Assembly (NCBI GenBank): GCA_950022295.1
Contig: OX465595.1
Span: 426,616,270 to 426,680,269 of the forward strand
DNA length: 64,000 nt
Reading direction: 5' to 3'
From: Bromus sterilis
Taxonomy: Eukaryota > Streptophyta > Magnoliopsida > Poales > Poaceae
Below are positions 12,241-23,867 of this stretch, one piece after another. How positions within the stretch are numbered: position 1 is the stretch's first letter; every line of letters begins with the position of its first letter. The notes below the pieces were generated by a model. That model saw only the letters and a program-made list of their open reading frames with translations, made no database searches and was not told where the DNA came from. Position numbers and translations under genes: made by a program.

Positions 12241-13690
12241 GATCTTCAAAAATGGGGCTTTAAAATATCTTAAAGATATCGGTATTTGAATTAATTTAAA
12301 TACCACTTGAATTACTTAAATATTTTGGACCCAATACATTTTCTGAAAATCATATAAATCACGTAGATTGAAAATCATATTGGATTGTGATTTTGGTCTC
12401 CGTCGTCTATTTTATTTTACTTGCTGTTCTCTGCTATCATTTTTGTAAATTAATAAATGCAGAAAGGAAATTCCAACACCATTGGGCCTCTTCTCCTTTC
12501 TCCCCTAGCCCAACCCGGCCCAGTCGAACCCCTTCTTCCCCTCGCGTGGAGGTCCCCCTTCCCCTGATCATGGCATTGGCGTGAACCGTGAAGGAGAGGA
12601 GCTCCTCGCGCCACTTCGCCCCGAGCCTCCACCTGCTCCCTTCCCTCTTCCGAAAACCCTAGATTCTTTCCTCCTAGTCGTCGACGTCTCCTCTCTCCTC
12701 CCCTTTCTTTTTCTCCTGCGGGCGCCATGAAGACGGGAGCAAAAGCTTCGATCGTGTCACGTCTTCCCCCGTCCGCGAGTGCGTCCCCGAGTGCCAAAAG
12801 GCGAGGCCAACGAGCCCCGCTCATCGTTCCAACATCCTCTTCTTCCCACAACCTTCCTCGTCGCCGATCGTTCCAACATCCTCTTCATCCCACAGACTTC
12901 CCCGTCGCCAATCTTCGGCAAGCCGTCTCATCCACGCCTTCTCCGAGCCGCTGATCAACGCCATAGAGAACACCCTCTGTGAGCAGCCACCTCCTACTTC
13001 CTTCCTCCCTCTTCCACGCGTAGGTCGTCCCCGTAGCATCGTAAGAGATTTTAAACGTTACTAGCTTTGATAAACATCGATGCTCATAATTTGCAAGGTA
13101 TAGTCATTCTTTGGATCTGAGGCATCATGATTACATAAGTCGAATTCTCTCGAAATACCCTTTAACCAAAGGGCTGGAGGATCAATTCTGAGCGGAGCAG
13201 ATAAAACATGCGGAGTTAAGCATGCTAAAATTTGACAAATTGAATAGTGATCATCTAGCTTCCAACTTCTCTTAAACAAAACAAAAAAACCAACTAGCCC
13301 CATCAAAATCCTGTTTCTGCTATCTGTCATGTTCCTTGTTTCTTTTTGAAATTATTATGATTATGCTTCACCATGCATCCACTTAACTATGTAGATTTCT
13401 GGCCAGTTTGGCATTTCACCAATTCATGTTCTTCTCCAAGTACAGAAGGTCAAGAGAATCATTGAACATTAAACACTGTCAAGAGGTGCAGCAGCCAATA
13501 CATAAACCAAACTAATCCTCAAAAGCAGAACATAAGGACGAACACAAAGTGCATGACTTATAAGACGTTGCTACAACGTTCAGGCTGGCAAACGAAGCAT
13601 GATTAACAAAATTTGACAAGTACACATCAGGGACAAGTACTAGAAAGTAGTAACATTCAGCAGGGCTTCATTTTCCCATAACCAGGCATG
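12241..13690. other. Unassigned region with a 44-bp tandem duplication
   Basis: The first half is AT-rich. From about 12480 to 13040 it is C/T-rich, and ORFs there lack recognisable domains. A segment beginning ATCGTTCCAACATCCTCTTC is repeated in tandem at about 12823-12866 and 12867-12910. The sequence resembles a gene 5' leader or an LTR fragment, but I can support neither. The right end includes the 3' UTR of RPS27. Confidence 0.45.
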
Positions 13691-13694
13691 AAAC

Positions 13695-14833
13695 TTAGTC
13701 GCCCTTCCTGCGGAAAGAGCATCCCTCGGTCAGCCTCGCCTTTCCTCCGGTAGGTTGGCAGAGCACGGTTTGGCAGCCAGGGCACACCACCACGGTCTGA
13801 GAGTGGCTGAACACAGTCGTTCTGTGAACAAAGCAATACAGAGTTGGGAACATCAATCAGCACATCAGTTTGTCATGCAACAGAGATATAACGCACGTGG
13901 ATGAAGCAGAGCAAGGTTCATTCATAGTAAGAGAATGGCACCAATATCGCACCTACCTAAAGTTGAATTGGTTTACATACTACATCAGTACAACTCAATT
14001 CAGGGACTGACAACCAGCAAGTGACTGAAGGAGACAGATCCAACATTTTATCATCAAAAACTAGTTATCACCTAGGCAATTTGAGCTGACCTATGAGGTG
14101 GCGTTTCTTCTTCCATTAGAGTTTTATGACTACCACAAGTCCACAACACTAACCCAACTCGGCAAAATTTAGCAGAATAACTACTCTTGTATTACCATTA
14201 CCAACGTCAAAACAAACACAGGCAACAACAGCACACCGCAAACCACAAAAATAATACTACGTGCAAATGGTCCTAAATCTACTTCTCACAAAGCAGCTCC
14301 AGGTATTTGCACAAGCCTGATCTTAAAACAGAGTAAAGTATAATACTGGGTATCAGTGCAAATCAATTTCACAACTCAACAATAGACCATCTTAATTTAA
14401 CTGTGTGCTGTACTAGCTAGCTACTAGGAACACAAGAATCCAAGAGGGGAAAAGATGATGAGCTCTTACATGTTGAAGCATCCCTGGCATTTCACATCCT
14501 GCACACAAACAACGCGAAAGGAGAAGACATAATTAGGGCCAGGAGGGGAGTCAAAGGAAGGGGAAACCCCCAGATGCTACGCGATCTGATGCGCATGCAC
14601 GTACCATGAAGAATGAGTTGGGCGACTGCACGAGGCGCTTCTTCTTGTGCTTGAGCTTCTCGAGCTCCGCCGGCGGGTTGAGGAGGTCGATGTCGTTCTG
14701 CAGCACCTGCTCCGATTCAAAACCACAAAACACAGAGAAATCGTGAATTAGGTCTCGGATCGGAGGAGAAAACAGATGAACGGAATGAAAATCGAAGGTG
14801 GTAAAAGCCGGGATCGCAGCATCGCCGTACCAT
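13695..14833 (-). CDS. RPS27: Cytosolic 40S ribosomal protein eS27 (RPS27)
   Basis: Four coding exons: 14833-14831 (only the ATG), 14706-14605, 14498-14470 and 13821-13695, all with GT-AG introns, joining to 86 residues, the normal plant length. The product begins MVLQNDIDLLNPPAELEKLK and ends GCSFRRKGD. It carries the C4 zinc ribbon of eS27: Cys39-x2-Cys42 and Cys58-x2-Cys61. It is a small-subunit protein near the 18S rRNA 3' region and acts in translation and rRNA processing (family knowledge). Residue 59 is Pro (CPGC) where I recall Gly in other plants. The first exon ends immediately after ATG, so the intron begins at codon 2; this structure is known in plant ribosomal protein genes. All splice phases close, so the gene appears intact. 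Confidence 0.96.
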
Positions 14834-14943
14834 CTTGGACGAGCGGCGGCGGTCTGGAGGACGCGAGGATGGGTGGCGGCGGCGGGGAGGAGGAGTGGAG
14901 GGCTAGGGCTGGAAGAGGTGTTTCGGAGAGGGTGGGGACTGAC

Positions 14944-14949
14944 TTTATA
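14944..14949 (-). promoter_or_regulatory. TATA box of RPS27
   Basis: TATAAA on the minus strand (part of TTATAAAGTC), 111 bp upstream of the ATG. Transcription would start near 14915. The inferred leader contains CCCTAGCCCT, which resembles a telo-box relic often found in plant ribosomal protein promoters. Confidence 0.6.
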
Positions 14950-15251
14950 AGAAGATTCGGTGCATCTGAAGCGTCGATCTTGGTACTCAATTGATCTGGA
15001 CCGTTGGTAGATCTGGACACGCATGACGGCATGAGGTTATGTAGCTGTTGGTTGATCGCTGCTTCCCGTCGGACGAATCGTGTACCGTAGGATTTGATGC
15101 ATTCGAGCGGTTGATGATGCCTGTAATGGCAAAAGGAGCGCCTACGCTTCTTCTTCGATATATGCCTCCTAATCTTTGGGTGTTTTTCTTTCAAACAAAA
15201 TCATGCTTTCATGTTTCATCTATCAGCCAGTTGGCCTCCATTCAGCTATAG

Positions 15252-16419
15252 TTGCAAAAAAATTAAAATGATTATACTTTAGTGGGGATTTGTTTTGCTT
15301 TGAAAACATTGAAACATTGTTTCCATCGATTAGACAATTGCTTCTAACCAGATCATGAGTACACATGCTTCAAAAAGAATAAGGGGTGTGCTTCAAAGAA
15401 ACATCAATGTGCTCAATTTATTTTTCCATGGACGAAAGATTTCCTTTCATAATTCTATGAACAAACAATTTTGCTTGTGGAGAAAAAATTCAAATTAAAT
15501 CCAAACTTAGAGATTGGTAATTGCTCCTACTATTATCCTACATGCTTTTGTACCAGATGTGACAATGCGGCCATCTAGTTCGCCTTTGGTGCATCCTACT
15601 CGTTCTTATACACGTTATGTTTTGATGTCGGTGATATACTAAGGGCAACATGTCGATTTGCTTCCATTGGCTAGAAGAAGTAACATTTCAATCAGTGCTT
15701 AGAACGGTGCTTCTAATGCTCTCTAAATCACTAATGAAGTACGTGAAGCAAAACATCCTTCTAATTGAAGCAACAAATAATTGATTGAAAACATGTAAGC
15801 ACATTAAGCCAGTAAAAGGTGGAAGAACATCATTCTAATTGAAGCAACAAAAGATTTGATTGAAAGCATGTAAGCAATATATGTATGAGGGACTAGCATG
15901 AAAGATTAATTATATGGCCAGAGCAAAAAAGTTAGCATCTTGAAGCAATAATAATTAAGATGTAAGCATACAGATACAATAAAAACACTAGCATGGCTTG
16001 GCAAACGCGCTTAAAGCAACATATAGTGATATGGCCAAGGTCCCAACAAGAAGCTGGAGAACCATGTGTTGTGAAACAGATTTTGGCAAAAACTCGATCA
16101 CCTTTCAACCAAGTTCCTCTTGAGAAATCTTTATTATCTATATTAAACAAAACAAATGATGCCAAATTATTTTCTTTACAAGAACAAAAACATTAGTCTC
16201 GACTATCAAGACTTACTCCCACTTGAACACTTAACACAATACCACTAGTAGTACTGCTACTATCCTAAGCATTTGCAAGTTCAAAAGACGGGTGTCTTAG
16301 GACCTTCACTGTGATAAATGTTCACACTTCTCCTCCTTTAGCTGTGCTTCTCATTACTCGGTGTAGAACAACTCAACTACTGGAAATATCATTATTGACT
16401 TTTAGAGTTTTTTGAAAAC
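15252..16419. repeat. AT-rich spacer with a 74-bp tandem duplication
   Basis: No gene seen. Two adjacent diverged copies, 15752-15825 and 15826-15890, share AACATC.TTCTAATTGAAGCAAC and GATTGAAA.CATGTAAGCA. Short related phrases (GAAGCAA, CATGTAAGCA) recur between 15700 and 15970, suggesting an old expanded repeat. Confidence 0.5.
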
Positions 16420-16422
16420 TAA

Positions 16423-17645
16423 GGGCATCTCCAACGCCGACCCCCAAACCTCTCGCGTCAGTTTAGATTGGACTGTCCGAACCACTTTTGCCATCCAACA
16501 TGACGTTGTATCCGTCCACCGACCGATCCACGTGTTCGTTTATCTCGCAAATCTGAACCAAACCGGGGGAGATTTGCGGGAGTCCGGAACCGTAGACATG
16601 TAAGATTCTAACACCCTTGGGCCACTCAAATCCTCCTCCCGACTAAGTTTTTCTCAACTCGACCCATGCCCCTCGTTGCTCTGCATATGCACCCTCCTCG
16701 TCCCATTACTGATGTATCTTTCGGTCGCCTCCCAACATTTTTGGACCTCTGCAACATCCAGAGGTGTGACTACCACCTAGTACCGCATCATTGCCCACCT
16801 CGGATCCATGCGTAGTCAGGTACATTGTGCTTCCTTGTCGTCGTCCATGATGGACACCATGCCCCGTAGGTGTTCTGTCGAATGATATTGGAATTTTCTT
16901 AATGTTACCTTGTTCTTATATAGATCACAATGGCAACATACTCAGTGATGGAGGATGAGTTTTTGTGCGATGCTTGGTTGTCCGTGTTTGTGAACTTCCT
17001 AGACAAGAAGCAAGCAAGCACAAACTTTGGGGAAAGCGTCTAGTATTTGTTTCATCAGCAAAAGCACAACGAATACTACGACTTGCACATGATCTATGAC
17101 CACAATGCCGAGTCTCTAGCCCGTCGATGGTACGATATCTACAACTTCATCAACAAGTACCATTGTGCGGTTAGTCAAGTGAATAGTATGATGCAACTGG
17201 GCACCTCAGCTATGGAGATCGTATGTTTTTTTGTTCATTCTTGTTCATTTGCTGATCAATTAATTGATTCTCTCAATCTAGAACTGATGACCATCATATC
17301 ATATAGCATGGATGTGTTGTTGTGTTGTGTCAAAGAAAAGATGCCAGATCGTTTATATTGATGCATTGTCGGTTGAAGCTGAGGAGACGACTTGACTCGG
17401 ACGACTTCTTCCCATTTTGAGGAGAGCCTCGTTTTTAATTGAATTTAATGAATTCTTAAAATATATGCTATTTATGGATGAATTAATCTATTTATGCATG
17501 AATTGTGTTATTTTCTATAATCATTTTGAGCATTATAGCCTTTAGAAAAAAACAGGGGCGAACATTTGTGGCCAAGGTTGGAATGGCCGACTCCCGCAGA
17601 GAACGGATGCAGCGTCCGTTTTAGGGGTCATCGTTGGAGATACCC
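16423..17645. mobile_element. Non-autonomous PIF/Harbinger-like element, 1.22 kb
   Basis: Terminal inverted repeats GGGCATCTCCAACG (left) and CGTTGGAGATACCC (right) match at 13 of 14 positions. They are flanked by TAA on both sides (16420-16422 and 17646-17648), the Harbinger target duplication. No DDE transposase remains. An internal ORF resembles the Myb-like second protein of these transposons (next entry). Confidence 0.85.
16930..17215 (+). pseudogene. Myb/trihelix-like ORF of the Harbinger element (broken)
   Basis: The reading frame beginning at the ATG near 16930 gives MATYSVMEDEFLCDAWLSVF and is interrupted by a stop at the TAG near 17041. The same frame then continues with FHQQKHNEYYDLH and ESLARRWYDIYNFINKY. 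The spacing of acidic start, Ala-Trp, then Ser-Leu-x2-Arg-Trp and an I-x3-hydrophobic-Asn-Lys segment matches the Myb/SANT-like domain of plant PIF/Harbinger ORF1 proteins, which bind the element ends together with transposase. The stop makes it inactive. Confidence 0.65.
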
Positions 17646-17834
17646 TAACTTACAAAGATAATACTTATACGACTGGGACTGTTGAAGTGTATATGTGAAT
17701 TTTCTAACTCTTTTCATTAGTTTGGATTTTTGGTTGCGTTGGCTAGTGCATGAAGCTTAACATGGTATCATAGCCTAAGATCTTGAGTTCAAGTCCTCGG
17801 TTTCGCAATTTATCTAAAAATTATTGTTGCCCCC

Positions 17835-18360
17835 TGATACGTCCATTTTCCATCACCATTTCATAAATTGTTCTTAATCATAGATATATTTCATGTTATG
17901 ATGTTTTTCTTATGTTGTTTTGCCCTATTTTGCACACTTTATAGTTTTATAGAGATTATCTGATAGTCATGAAACAGTCTGGAAAAGCACCTATCAAGTG
18001 GTGCACCTCCAAAAATCATGAAAATTTGGGAAAAGTAATTTCTAAAGAATAGACCCAGAGAGCCACAAGATCTCATAGAGGGGGGTCACCAGGAGAGGAG
18101 GCGACCAGGGGCGTTGCCACCCTCTGGCGGCCTGGTAGGTGGGGCCCACCTCTCGGGCTCCCCATGGGCATATTTATACCCGTGACCTAAAACTCATTGG
18201 GGCAACTCATACAATTCATCCGCCACCATTGCGGTGGAAACCAATAGAGTGAAGAAGACCTTTCTGGAAGCCAGATTCTACCGGGGAAACTCCCTCCTTG
18301 AGGGGGATCGTCACCATCATCACATCGGCATCATCGGAATCATCATCAGCATCTAGGATA
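17835..18360 (+). mobile_element. Truncated gypsy-type LTR fragment
   Basis: It starts TGATACGTCCATTTTCC, the start shared by several Triticeae gypsy LTRs. It runs through a TATTTATACCC box and a CATCATC-rich 3' stretch, then ends without a CA terminus or PBS. It differs from the two other LTR families in the window, so it is a third family represented only by its 5' third. Confidence 0.6.
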
Positions 18361-18470
18361 AGAACGTAAATAAAAACATAAATAAGAACAAAAGGAACAA
18401 AAGTTTGTCGAGAAGTAACCGACGAAAAGGTGAATTTTTTTGGAGCAGTAAACAAAGACCTAAACATCTA

Positions 18471-19047
18471 CTCCCTCCGTCCCGGTTTATTAGGCCCCAA
18501 AGTAGCACAAACATGTCCCTTTTATAAGACCTCCCGCAATGAGAGTATCATAGCTAGTATCATGCATGCCAACTAAGAAAATTTGGTGATATGGCATAGA
18601 ATTAAATGAAGAAAGAGAGGATTGAGTATCATATTATGATACCGTATCAAAATAAATGCTAAACTAGTATGTGTCTTGCATGACAATAAATAATACTATT
18701 TATGATACTAAGCTATGATACTATGCATTGTGGAGGTAGTATCATACACTAGTATCCTATGCATGATACTAACCTTATGATACTACCATCGCGGGAGGTC
18801 TAAGGCCTTGTGTTGGGAAATTGCATGTATGCATTCTCTTTATTGGTTGTATGAAAAGTTATTGTTGCTAGTCCCATTGTTAGGAAATAAATACATTGCA
18901 TGCATGTTTTTTCATTGGTTGCATGCGAGAGTTAGCATATGAGAGAGTGCATTGAAATTAGGATGGAGTGATTAATGTGAGCAAGTTATTATGTGCCTTG
19001 ATCTAAGAAAAATGGTCTTGGATCCTAATAAACCGGAACGGAGGGAG
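18471..19047. mobile_element. Stowaway-like element interrupted by a Tourist MITE
   Basis: Outer ends CTCCCTCCGTCCCGGTTTAT and ATAAACCGGAACGGAGGGAG are inverted repeats flanked by TA (18469-18470 and 19048-19049). Without the inner insertion the element would be about 301 bp. It has no coding capacity. Confidence 0.9.
18528..18800. mobile_element. Tourist-type MITE, 273 bp, nested
   Basis: Inverted ends GACCTCCCGCAATGAGAGTA and the complementary ..GCGGGAGGTC, with TAA duplications at 18525-18527 and 18801-18803, fit Tourist (PIF/Harbinger). Removing the MITE and one TAA restores the continuity of the outer Stowaway arm. The interior is rich in ATGATACTA-type inverted motifs. Confidence 0.88.
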
Positions 19048-19439
19048 TAGGATATAAGATGACTGAAACATGAGAGATAGGTGATGTCATGTATGAAGTA
19101 TGTATTCAAGATGAACATGTACATCATCACATATTCATAGCATACCCAAATTTCATATGTTTTTCCTGCCATTTTCTGATAATATTGAGTTCTTGAATCA
19201 TTGCGACGAAATCGAGTTTTTGTATCGCGACGACGGATGAACAATCATGTCAGGATATGTACAATTGTTGATAAGATTCTAATTTTATCTTAGTATTATC
19301 TTTAATATTTAGATATTTCTAATATGTAATGAGATTATTATTTTTAAAAGATCACAACTTAAACAAAAGAAGACAAACTTTTCCATATAATTACTCTCAC
19401 TTTCATCTCAACTTCTATTTCTAAATAGCTACAATTTAC

Positions 19440-19975
19440 TATATATATTTTTATAGACATGTTGTTGAGGTGCCACCCGTTGGGAAGCTTGACGTTGTCA
19501 ATGTACTGGCTCGCCTCTTTGCCAGTACCAAATGGCGTCGTTGATGCCGATGGGGATGCATTTGCGCTCGCGGCAACGGGCGTCGGAGCCGCTGGCCTCA
19601 TGGTTGTGCGACATGGGGGGCCGACGTGCTGAGGAGCGGTGGTGGAGATGGTGGGGAGTGAAGTGGGGATTGGTGTGGGTCTGGTCCTCCTATCAAATGG
19701 GTCGGTCCACGCCGCGTGGGGGGAGTCAAACCGACCCCCTGTGGCTGCCAGGCGAGTCCGGTCGGACATGGAGGAGCGTGCGGACGGTCCGCCTTTTGTC
19801 TGCGGGAACCCAAATTGCCCTAATTTTGGGTCCGGTTGCGGCGAACCAAAATGCGGACAATTTCGAACCTTCATTTTTGGTCGTTCCTTTTGGACGCGAT
19901 TTTTGGCCTCACGATTCAAACGGATCAAAAAACGATATTTGGATCGCGATGTTGAAGTTGCTCTTATGTCCCAAG
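19440..19975. mobile_element. Probable fragment of a TIR DNA transposon
   Basis: The right end contains GGATCGCGATGTTGAAGTTGCTCTT, whose reverse complement resembles plant Harbinger-type termini (AAGAGCAACTTCAACATCGCG). The left end was not identified. The GC-rich interior has ORFs in several frames without a convincing domain. Confidence 0.4.
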
Positions 19976-20059
19976 GTGCATGTTTCTCATTGACCACGAA
20001 CCAAACGAGTCGTTTTCTTCCTTCGTCAACAACTATTTCTTCAGAACTTGGCCAGTAGA

Positions 20060-20860
20060 ATCAGAAAAGAAAATCATGGTACTACGTACTTGTAAGTATC
20101 TTTCAAGACGGGATCAAACAAGCAAAAAAGCGTAGGTAGGGGTCAAATCACACATCCCATTCCGATTAAAACACAACAATATCATACTGTACATCCCAAT
20201 CCGCGTAGCATTGCTTTACGTGAGGAGCTAGTAAAGCCAAAGCCAAAGCCCAAAGGTCAATGCGTGCGGAGAGACAAAAGACACAAGGCATGGGAAGGCA
20301 TGGCTCCTCACCCCGATCGGGTCGGGTCAACACACTGACGCACGGCAACGGAAACCCGAGCCCAGTCTCGTCGCCGTCGACGTCGTCGGGTGGAGCGCAT
20401 ATCTGCTCCTGCCTACGTGATCCGGATAGATAGATGGGTAGATGGAGCAAGGCGGGTGTTTCGAGGCGATCGAGCCCCCACCCGGAGCCGGTGCACGAGA
20501 CGCATGGAGCAGAGCACGTACTAGGTCTCGGTATCTCGCTGGTAGGAGAGGCTGGCTGACTATTCTCGTTTGACTCGGCGGGCAGCCAGCCCCGTTTGTT
20601 CGTTCGGTCGCCGTCGGCGGTGGTGCCATGATGGCTAGATACATGGATGGATGCCACTAATCATCAGCAGGGAGTTGGTTGGGCCGCCGCGCCGATGGGT
20701 ACCTACCTGTACCTCGGCGAAAGAAAAGAAAACGCCAAGACCACCCCTCAAAACGATGCTTTCCCTATAAAGTTGCGGTGTGTTAGTGTCACTATAATTC
20801 ATTCTGTTTTTTTTTTATCAAAACAAGCTGTTGAGCAAAACAAAATCCCGCGACATGAGC
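20060..20860. other. No feature recognised
   Basis: Mixed-composition sequence with short overlapping ORFs of low plausibility. No termini, domain or RNA gene were seen. Confidence 0.4.
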
Positions 20861-20865
20861 ACGGG

Positions 20866-23096
20866 CGGGCAAACCCCGCCGCCGGCGGGCTGATCTCCTT
20901 CCCCCAGACCCCCCTGCCTCCGGCGGCTCTAGATCCGGATTCGGAAGCCACGCATCGCCCGCTTGCCTGCTCATCCCGACCCCGCTCATCCTCGTGCCCG
21001 GGCCACCCATGACGGGGCTGCTGGATGCCAGATCCGCGACGGCGGCCACTCCGGCCTCGCCAGTGACCGCCTCTGCTCTGGCCGCCGCACTCGCCGCAGC
21101 CTTCCTCGCCGGCCGCAAGGCTGGTCCGGCAGTGCGGGGACGTGTCGGCATCTCCTCCGGCCGGCCCCTCCCGACGACCGCCGCTCCGGCCTCGACGTAC
21201 AACCGCGACAGGCTCTCCCCCCTTCCGTTCCTGCCGCCACCCCCGCCGCCCAGCCGGCCTCGAGGTCTTGGTTTCATCCCCTGCGTCGTCCAAAGCGCCG
21301 AGCTGCTGCATCCCCGACGATCGCCTGCTGCTTCCCCGACGGTTGACGAACGGATCTGCGAGGCGGCGCGTGTTGTCTCGGTCCTGGAGACGCCGCCCGA
21401 GCTGCTAGGCGGCCGCACACGGGTCGCATCCTCTGTCGTCGTTCCCTGCTCCAGCAACTCTTGGTGCGGCCATGGGGCGCTGCCATCGCTACCGTTGCGC
21501 CCTTCCGGCCCGTCCTCTGCCTTTGCTGCTCAGCTGCGTCGCGTGGAGGAGGTTGCGACCAATGGAGATGACGCCTGGCAAGTTGTCACGCCGCTCCGCG
21601 CTCCGCGACGCCCGGTTGTGGTCCCCCCGGCTTTGAAGATTCCAACAATTCCGGCATGGCTTACTGGTCGTTGTTGTCGCTGCCTTGTCCCTGGGCACCG
21701 AGCTACCGTGTGTCGTGACCCCCTCCGCTGCTCCAGGTGCTTGGAGAACGGCCACCGTGCCCGTGGCTGCCGCAACCCATGGCGCCCCCTCAGCTCGCTC
21801 GCCTGCCTCTCGCTACGGTCGTCTCTACCTCATCCCACGGTTGTGCCACTGCCGTGTCTGGAGCTGCACCTTGGTGCAAGGAGGGGTTGGGAGGTTCTGC
21901 CACTTCGCAAAGCCGCCAGCGATTTTGTTATCATGCCAAGGCTTGGAGACACCCACACCCACCCTGACGACGATTACGTCACCGTCCCCGCCACCCTCGA
22001 GATGCAGGTGGAATCTGTGCTCATGTCCACCATTGGTGTTGCTGCCGCGGCCACCCCAGAGTTGCATGTCCAGCCGACGCATCTCATCGCGGAGCAGACC
22101 CAACTCCTTCGCGCTGAGCTTCACGAGTGCATTGCGCGTGTGAAGAGTGTGGAGGCGCTCTCGTCAAGCTTCAGGTTGCGCCCGGTGTGTCCCTGTTGTC
22201 TGAGATCCAGGTTGATTCTGCCGATGGGGAAGCATGCATGTATGGAGATCTTTCCCCTCGTGCTGCACCTTGCCTCTCGCCTCTACCAGTTGCGTCGTTT
22301 GCTTCTGAGAGTTTAATCTCTACCGATATCGTTGCTCCGGTTCTACAGTTTATGCCTGAGCTGCAGAAGCTTTGTGGGGAGTCCACTCCACCTATTTCGA
22401 TGGTGCTTTCTAAGGACTTGGGGACGCTTGGAGGGGCCTCGGAGATGGAGATGGATGAGTCTTCATGTCGGTGGTACCTGTGGTTGCTGATATTGAGGAG
22501 GGCAGTGTGTTGGCGCCCGATCCCCTGGAACCCTGTGAGTCGCTCGCCCGTGTGGATCATGGAGGATCCAACGCCACGATCTCCCACTCTCTCATGACTG
22601 TTGGGCCGTTATCCACGCGTGACAAATTTAATGAGATTCGTTTCCAGATAGAGATTTACAGCTTGCTTAAACGATTGGAGAGAGTTAGCCCAGGATCTGG
22701 CAAGACGATTGTGGAGGAGGCTCTCAAGGGCAAAAGTAAGAAGTGTGACGCCACAGGGAAGGCATCTGCAGTCGCTTGATGATTGGCAACCTGTCTCTTG
22801 GGGTGTCCTTAGCGTGTGTCATAGCTCGCGGATTTGGGGGTGCCTATGGTTCTCGGCCGAGGTCTTTTTGTTGAGGTTTTCTTCGTGTAGCAGTGTAAGG
22901 GTTGAGGGTCGTAGTGAGTTGGGTCTGACTGTCGGGGTTATCATGTGTGTATGGGCTTGCATGTTTTGCGAGTAATTCACATGTGGCTCACTTGTATTGG
23001 TTTTCGCCCGGTTTTCCTTTAATTAAATGGACAACTCTCTTCTCTCTTATTCAATAGATATGGAAAATCTTTTGCCATCGTCTCGAAAAAAAATTT
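20866..23096 (+). mobile_element. LINE-type retroelement carrying only an ORF1-like gene, with poly(A) tail
   Basis: A GC-rich coding region with zinc knuckles is followed by a T-rich 3' UTR (TTTAATTAAATGG.. ..AAATCTTTTGCC) and an A-run at about 23087-23095. This 3' UTR plus tail is typical of grass non-LTR elements. No endonuclease or reverse transcriptase ORF2 lies between ORF1 and the tail. It is therefore an internally deleted copy or a non-autonomous family needing another LINE's machinery. No target duplication was identified with confidence, and the 5' limit is approximate. Confidence 0.65.
20994..22779 (+). pseudogene. Gag-like ORF1 with tandem CCHC zinc knuckles, two frameshifts
   Basis: The first frame (ATG near 21009) gives a Pro/Ala-rich N-terminus, then W-Q-V-V-x-P-L-R. 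Paired knuckles follow: C-R-C-L-x3-H-x4-C (CCRCLVPGHRATVC) and CSRCLENGHRARGCRNPW. This is the nucleic-acid-binding signature of plant LINE ORF1 proteins. Near 22145 the coding sense shifts frame (continuing ALVKLQVAPGVSLLSEI.. and PELQKLCGESTPPISMV). Near 22460 it shifts again (VVADIEEGSVLAPDPLEP.. to a Lys-rich end and stop at 22779). Continuity of family-like sequence across the shifts indicates one former ORF of about 590 codons, now broken. Confidence 0.65.
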
Positions 23097-23149
23097 ATGT
23101 TCTTTTTCAAGCCGGTTTCTGCCTACATGTTTCTACTTTCTCTTTTTAG

Positions 23150-23487
23150 GATTACCTAAATGTTCAGATTCGGCGGTTCAGATCATTTTTGCCGTCTAAC
23201 GCGACCATGTATCCATCCGTGGGTTGGTTTGTCTATCTGTTTTCTTTTAATCTGACCCAAACCAGAGGGATTTTGAAGAGAGGTGGGTCGCGGGTGCCAG
23301 ACTAGGACGCGGCGGAGGTCTAGACTCCAGTAAAGCCCCTACGGTTTGCATCAGATTTGCAGGGCAATGGGCATACGAACTGTCTTGTGGACGAATATAT
23401 GACCGCGTTGGATTGAAAAATAGGTTCGAACAGTCCGGTTCAAACGGTTGTGAAAAGTTTGAGGATCGACGTTGAAGACACCCTAAA
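23150..23487. mobile_element. Probable DNA transposon remnant (one end visible)
   Basis: The right end GATCGACGTTGAAGACACCCT is a plausible TIR (reverse complement AGGGTGTCTTCAACGTCGATC). No matching left TIR is visible. The interior has the 'ATGTATCCATCCG..GGTTGGTTTG' composition also seen in the Harbinger-like element at 16423-17645 (ATCCGTCCACCGACCGATCC), so it may be a related truncated copy. Confidence 0.4.
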
Positions 23488-23867
23488 CAAAGGCAACGTT
23501 CCATCGTGTGCTTCACCATTATCCTTCTTTCTCTCTCCTTTCGTCCAAGCGCCACCTTGTCGGTTCTCGAGACGGTGTTGCCATGGATATTGGCGTGCCC
23601 CCTTTGCCTCTGATTGGCACCTTTTTGTGTATCCCATGTGGCTTCGCCTCCTAGATATGGTCCTTGTGTCTCGTGCGTGTTGGCCAACTCATGCTAATAA
23701 TGTGGAGTCAGGACCGAGAAGGATAGAGTTTAAAGAGGGGAAAAAGTTAATGGAGAAGATGCAGTGATATGTAGGAGCCGAACGGATTAGGCTCACACAA
23801 AAAATACACCCTTCAACATATCTTTCCTACTTATAAAGGTTTGAGTTGGTGGTGAGTTCACATGTGA

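Noticed and set aside
12450..13039. C/T-rich ORFs of up to 133 codons
   Set aside because: Low-complexity Ser/Pro/Arg-rich translations in several frames and a 44-bp tandem duplication; no gene structure could be built.
20792..21486. Minus-strand ORFs over the LINE ORF1
   Set aside because: Complement of a GC-rich coding region; the zinc knuckles are only on the plus strand.
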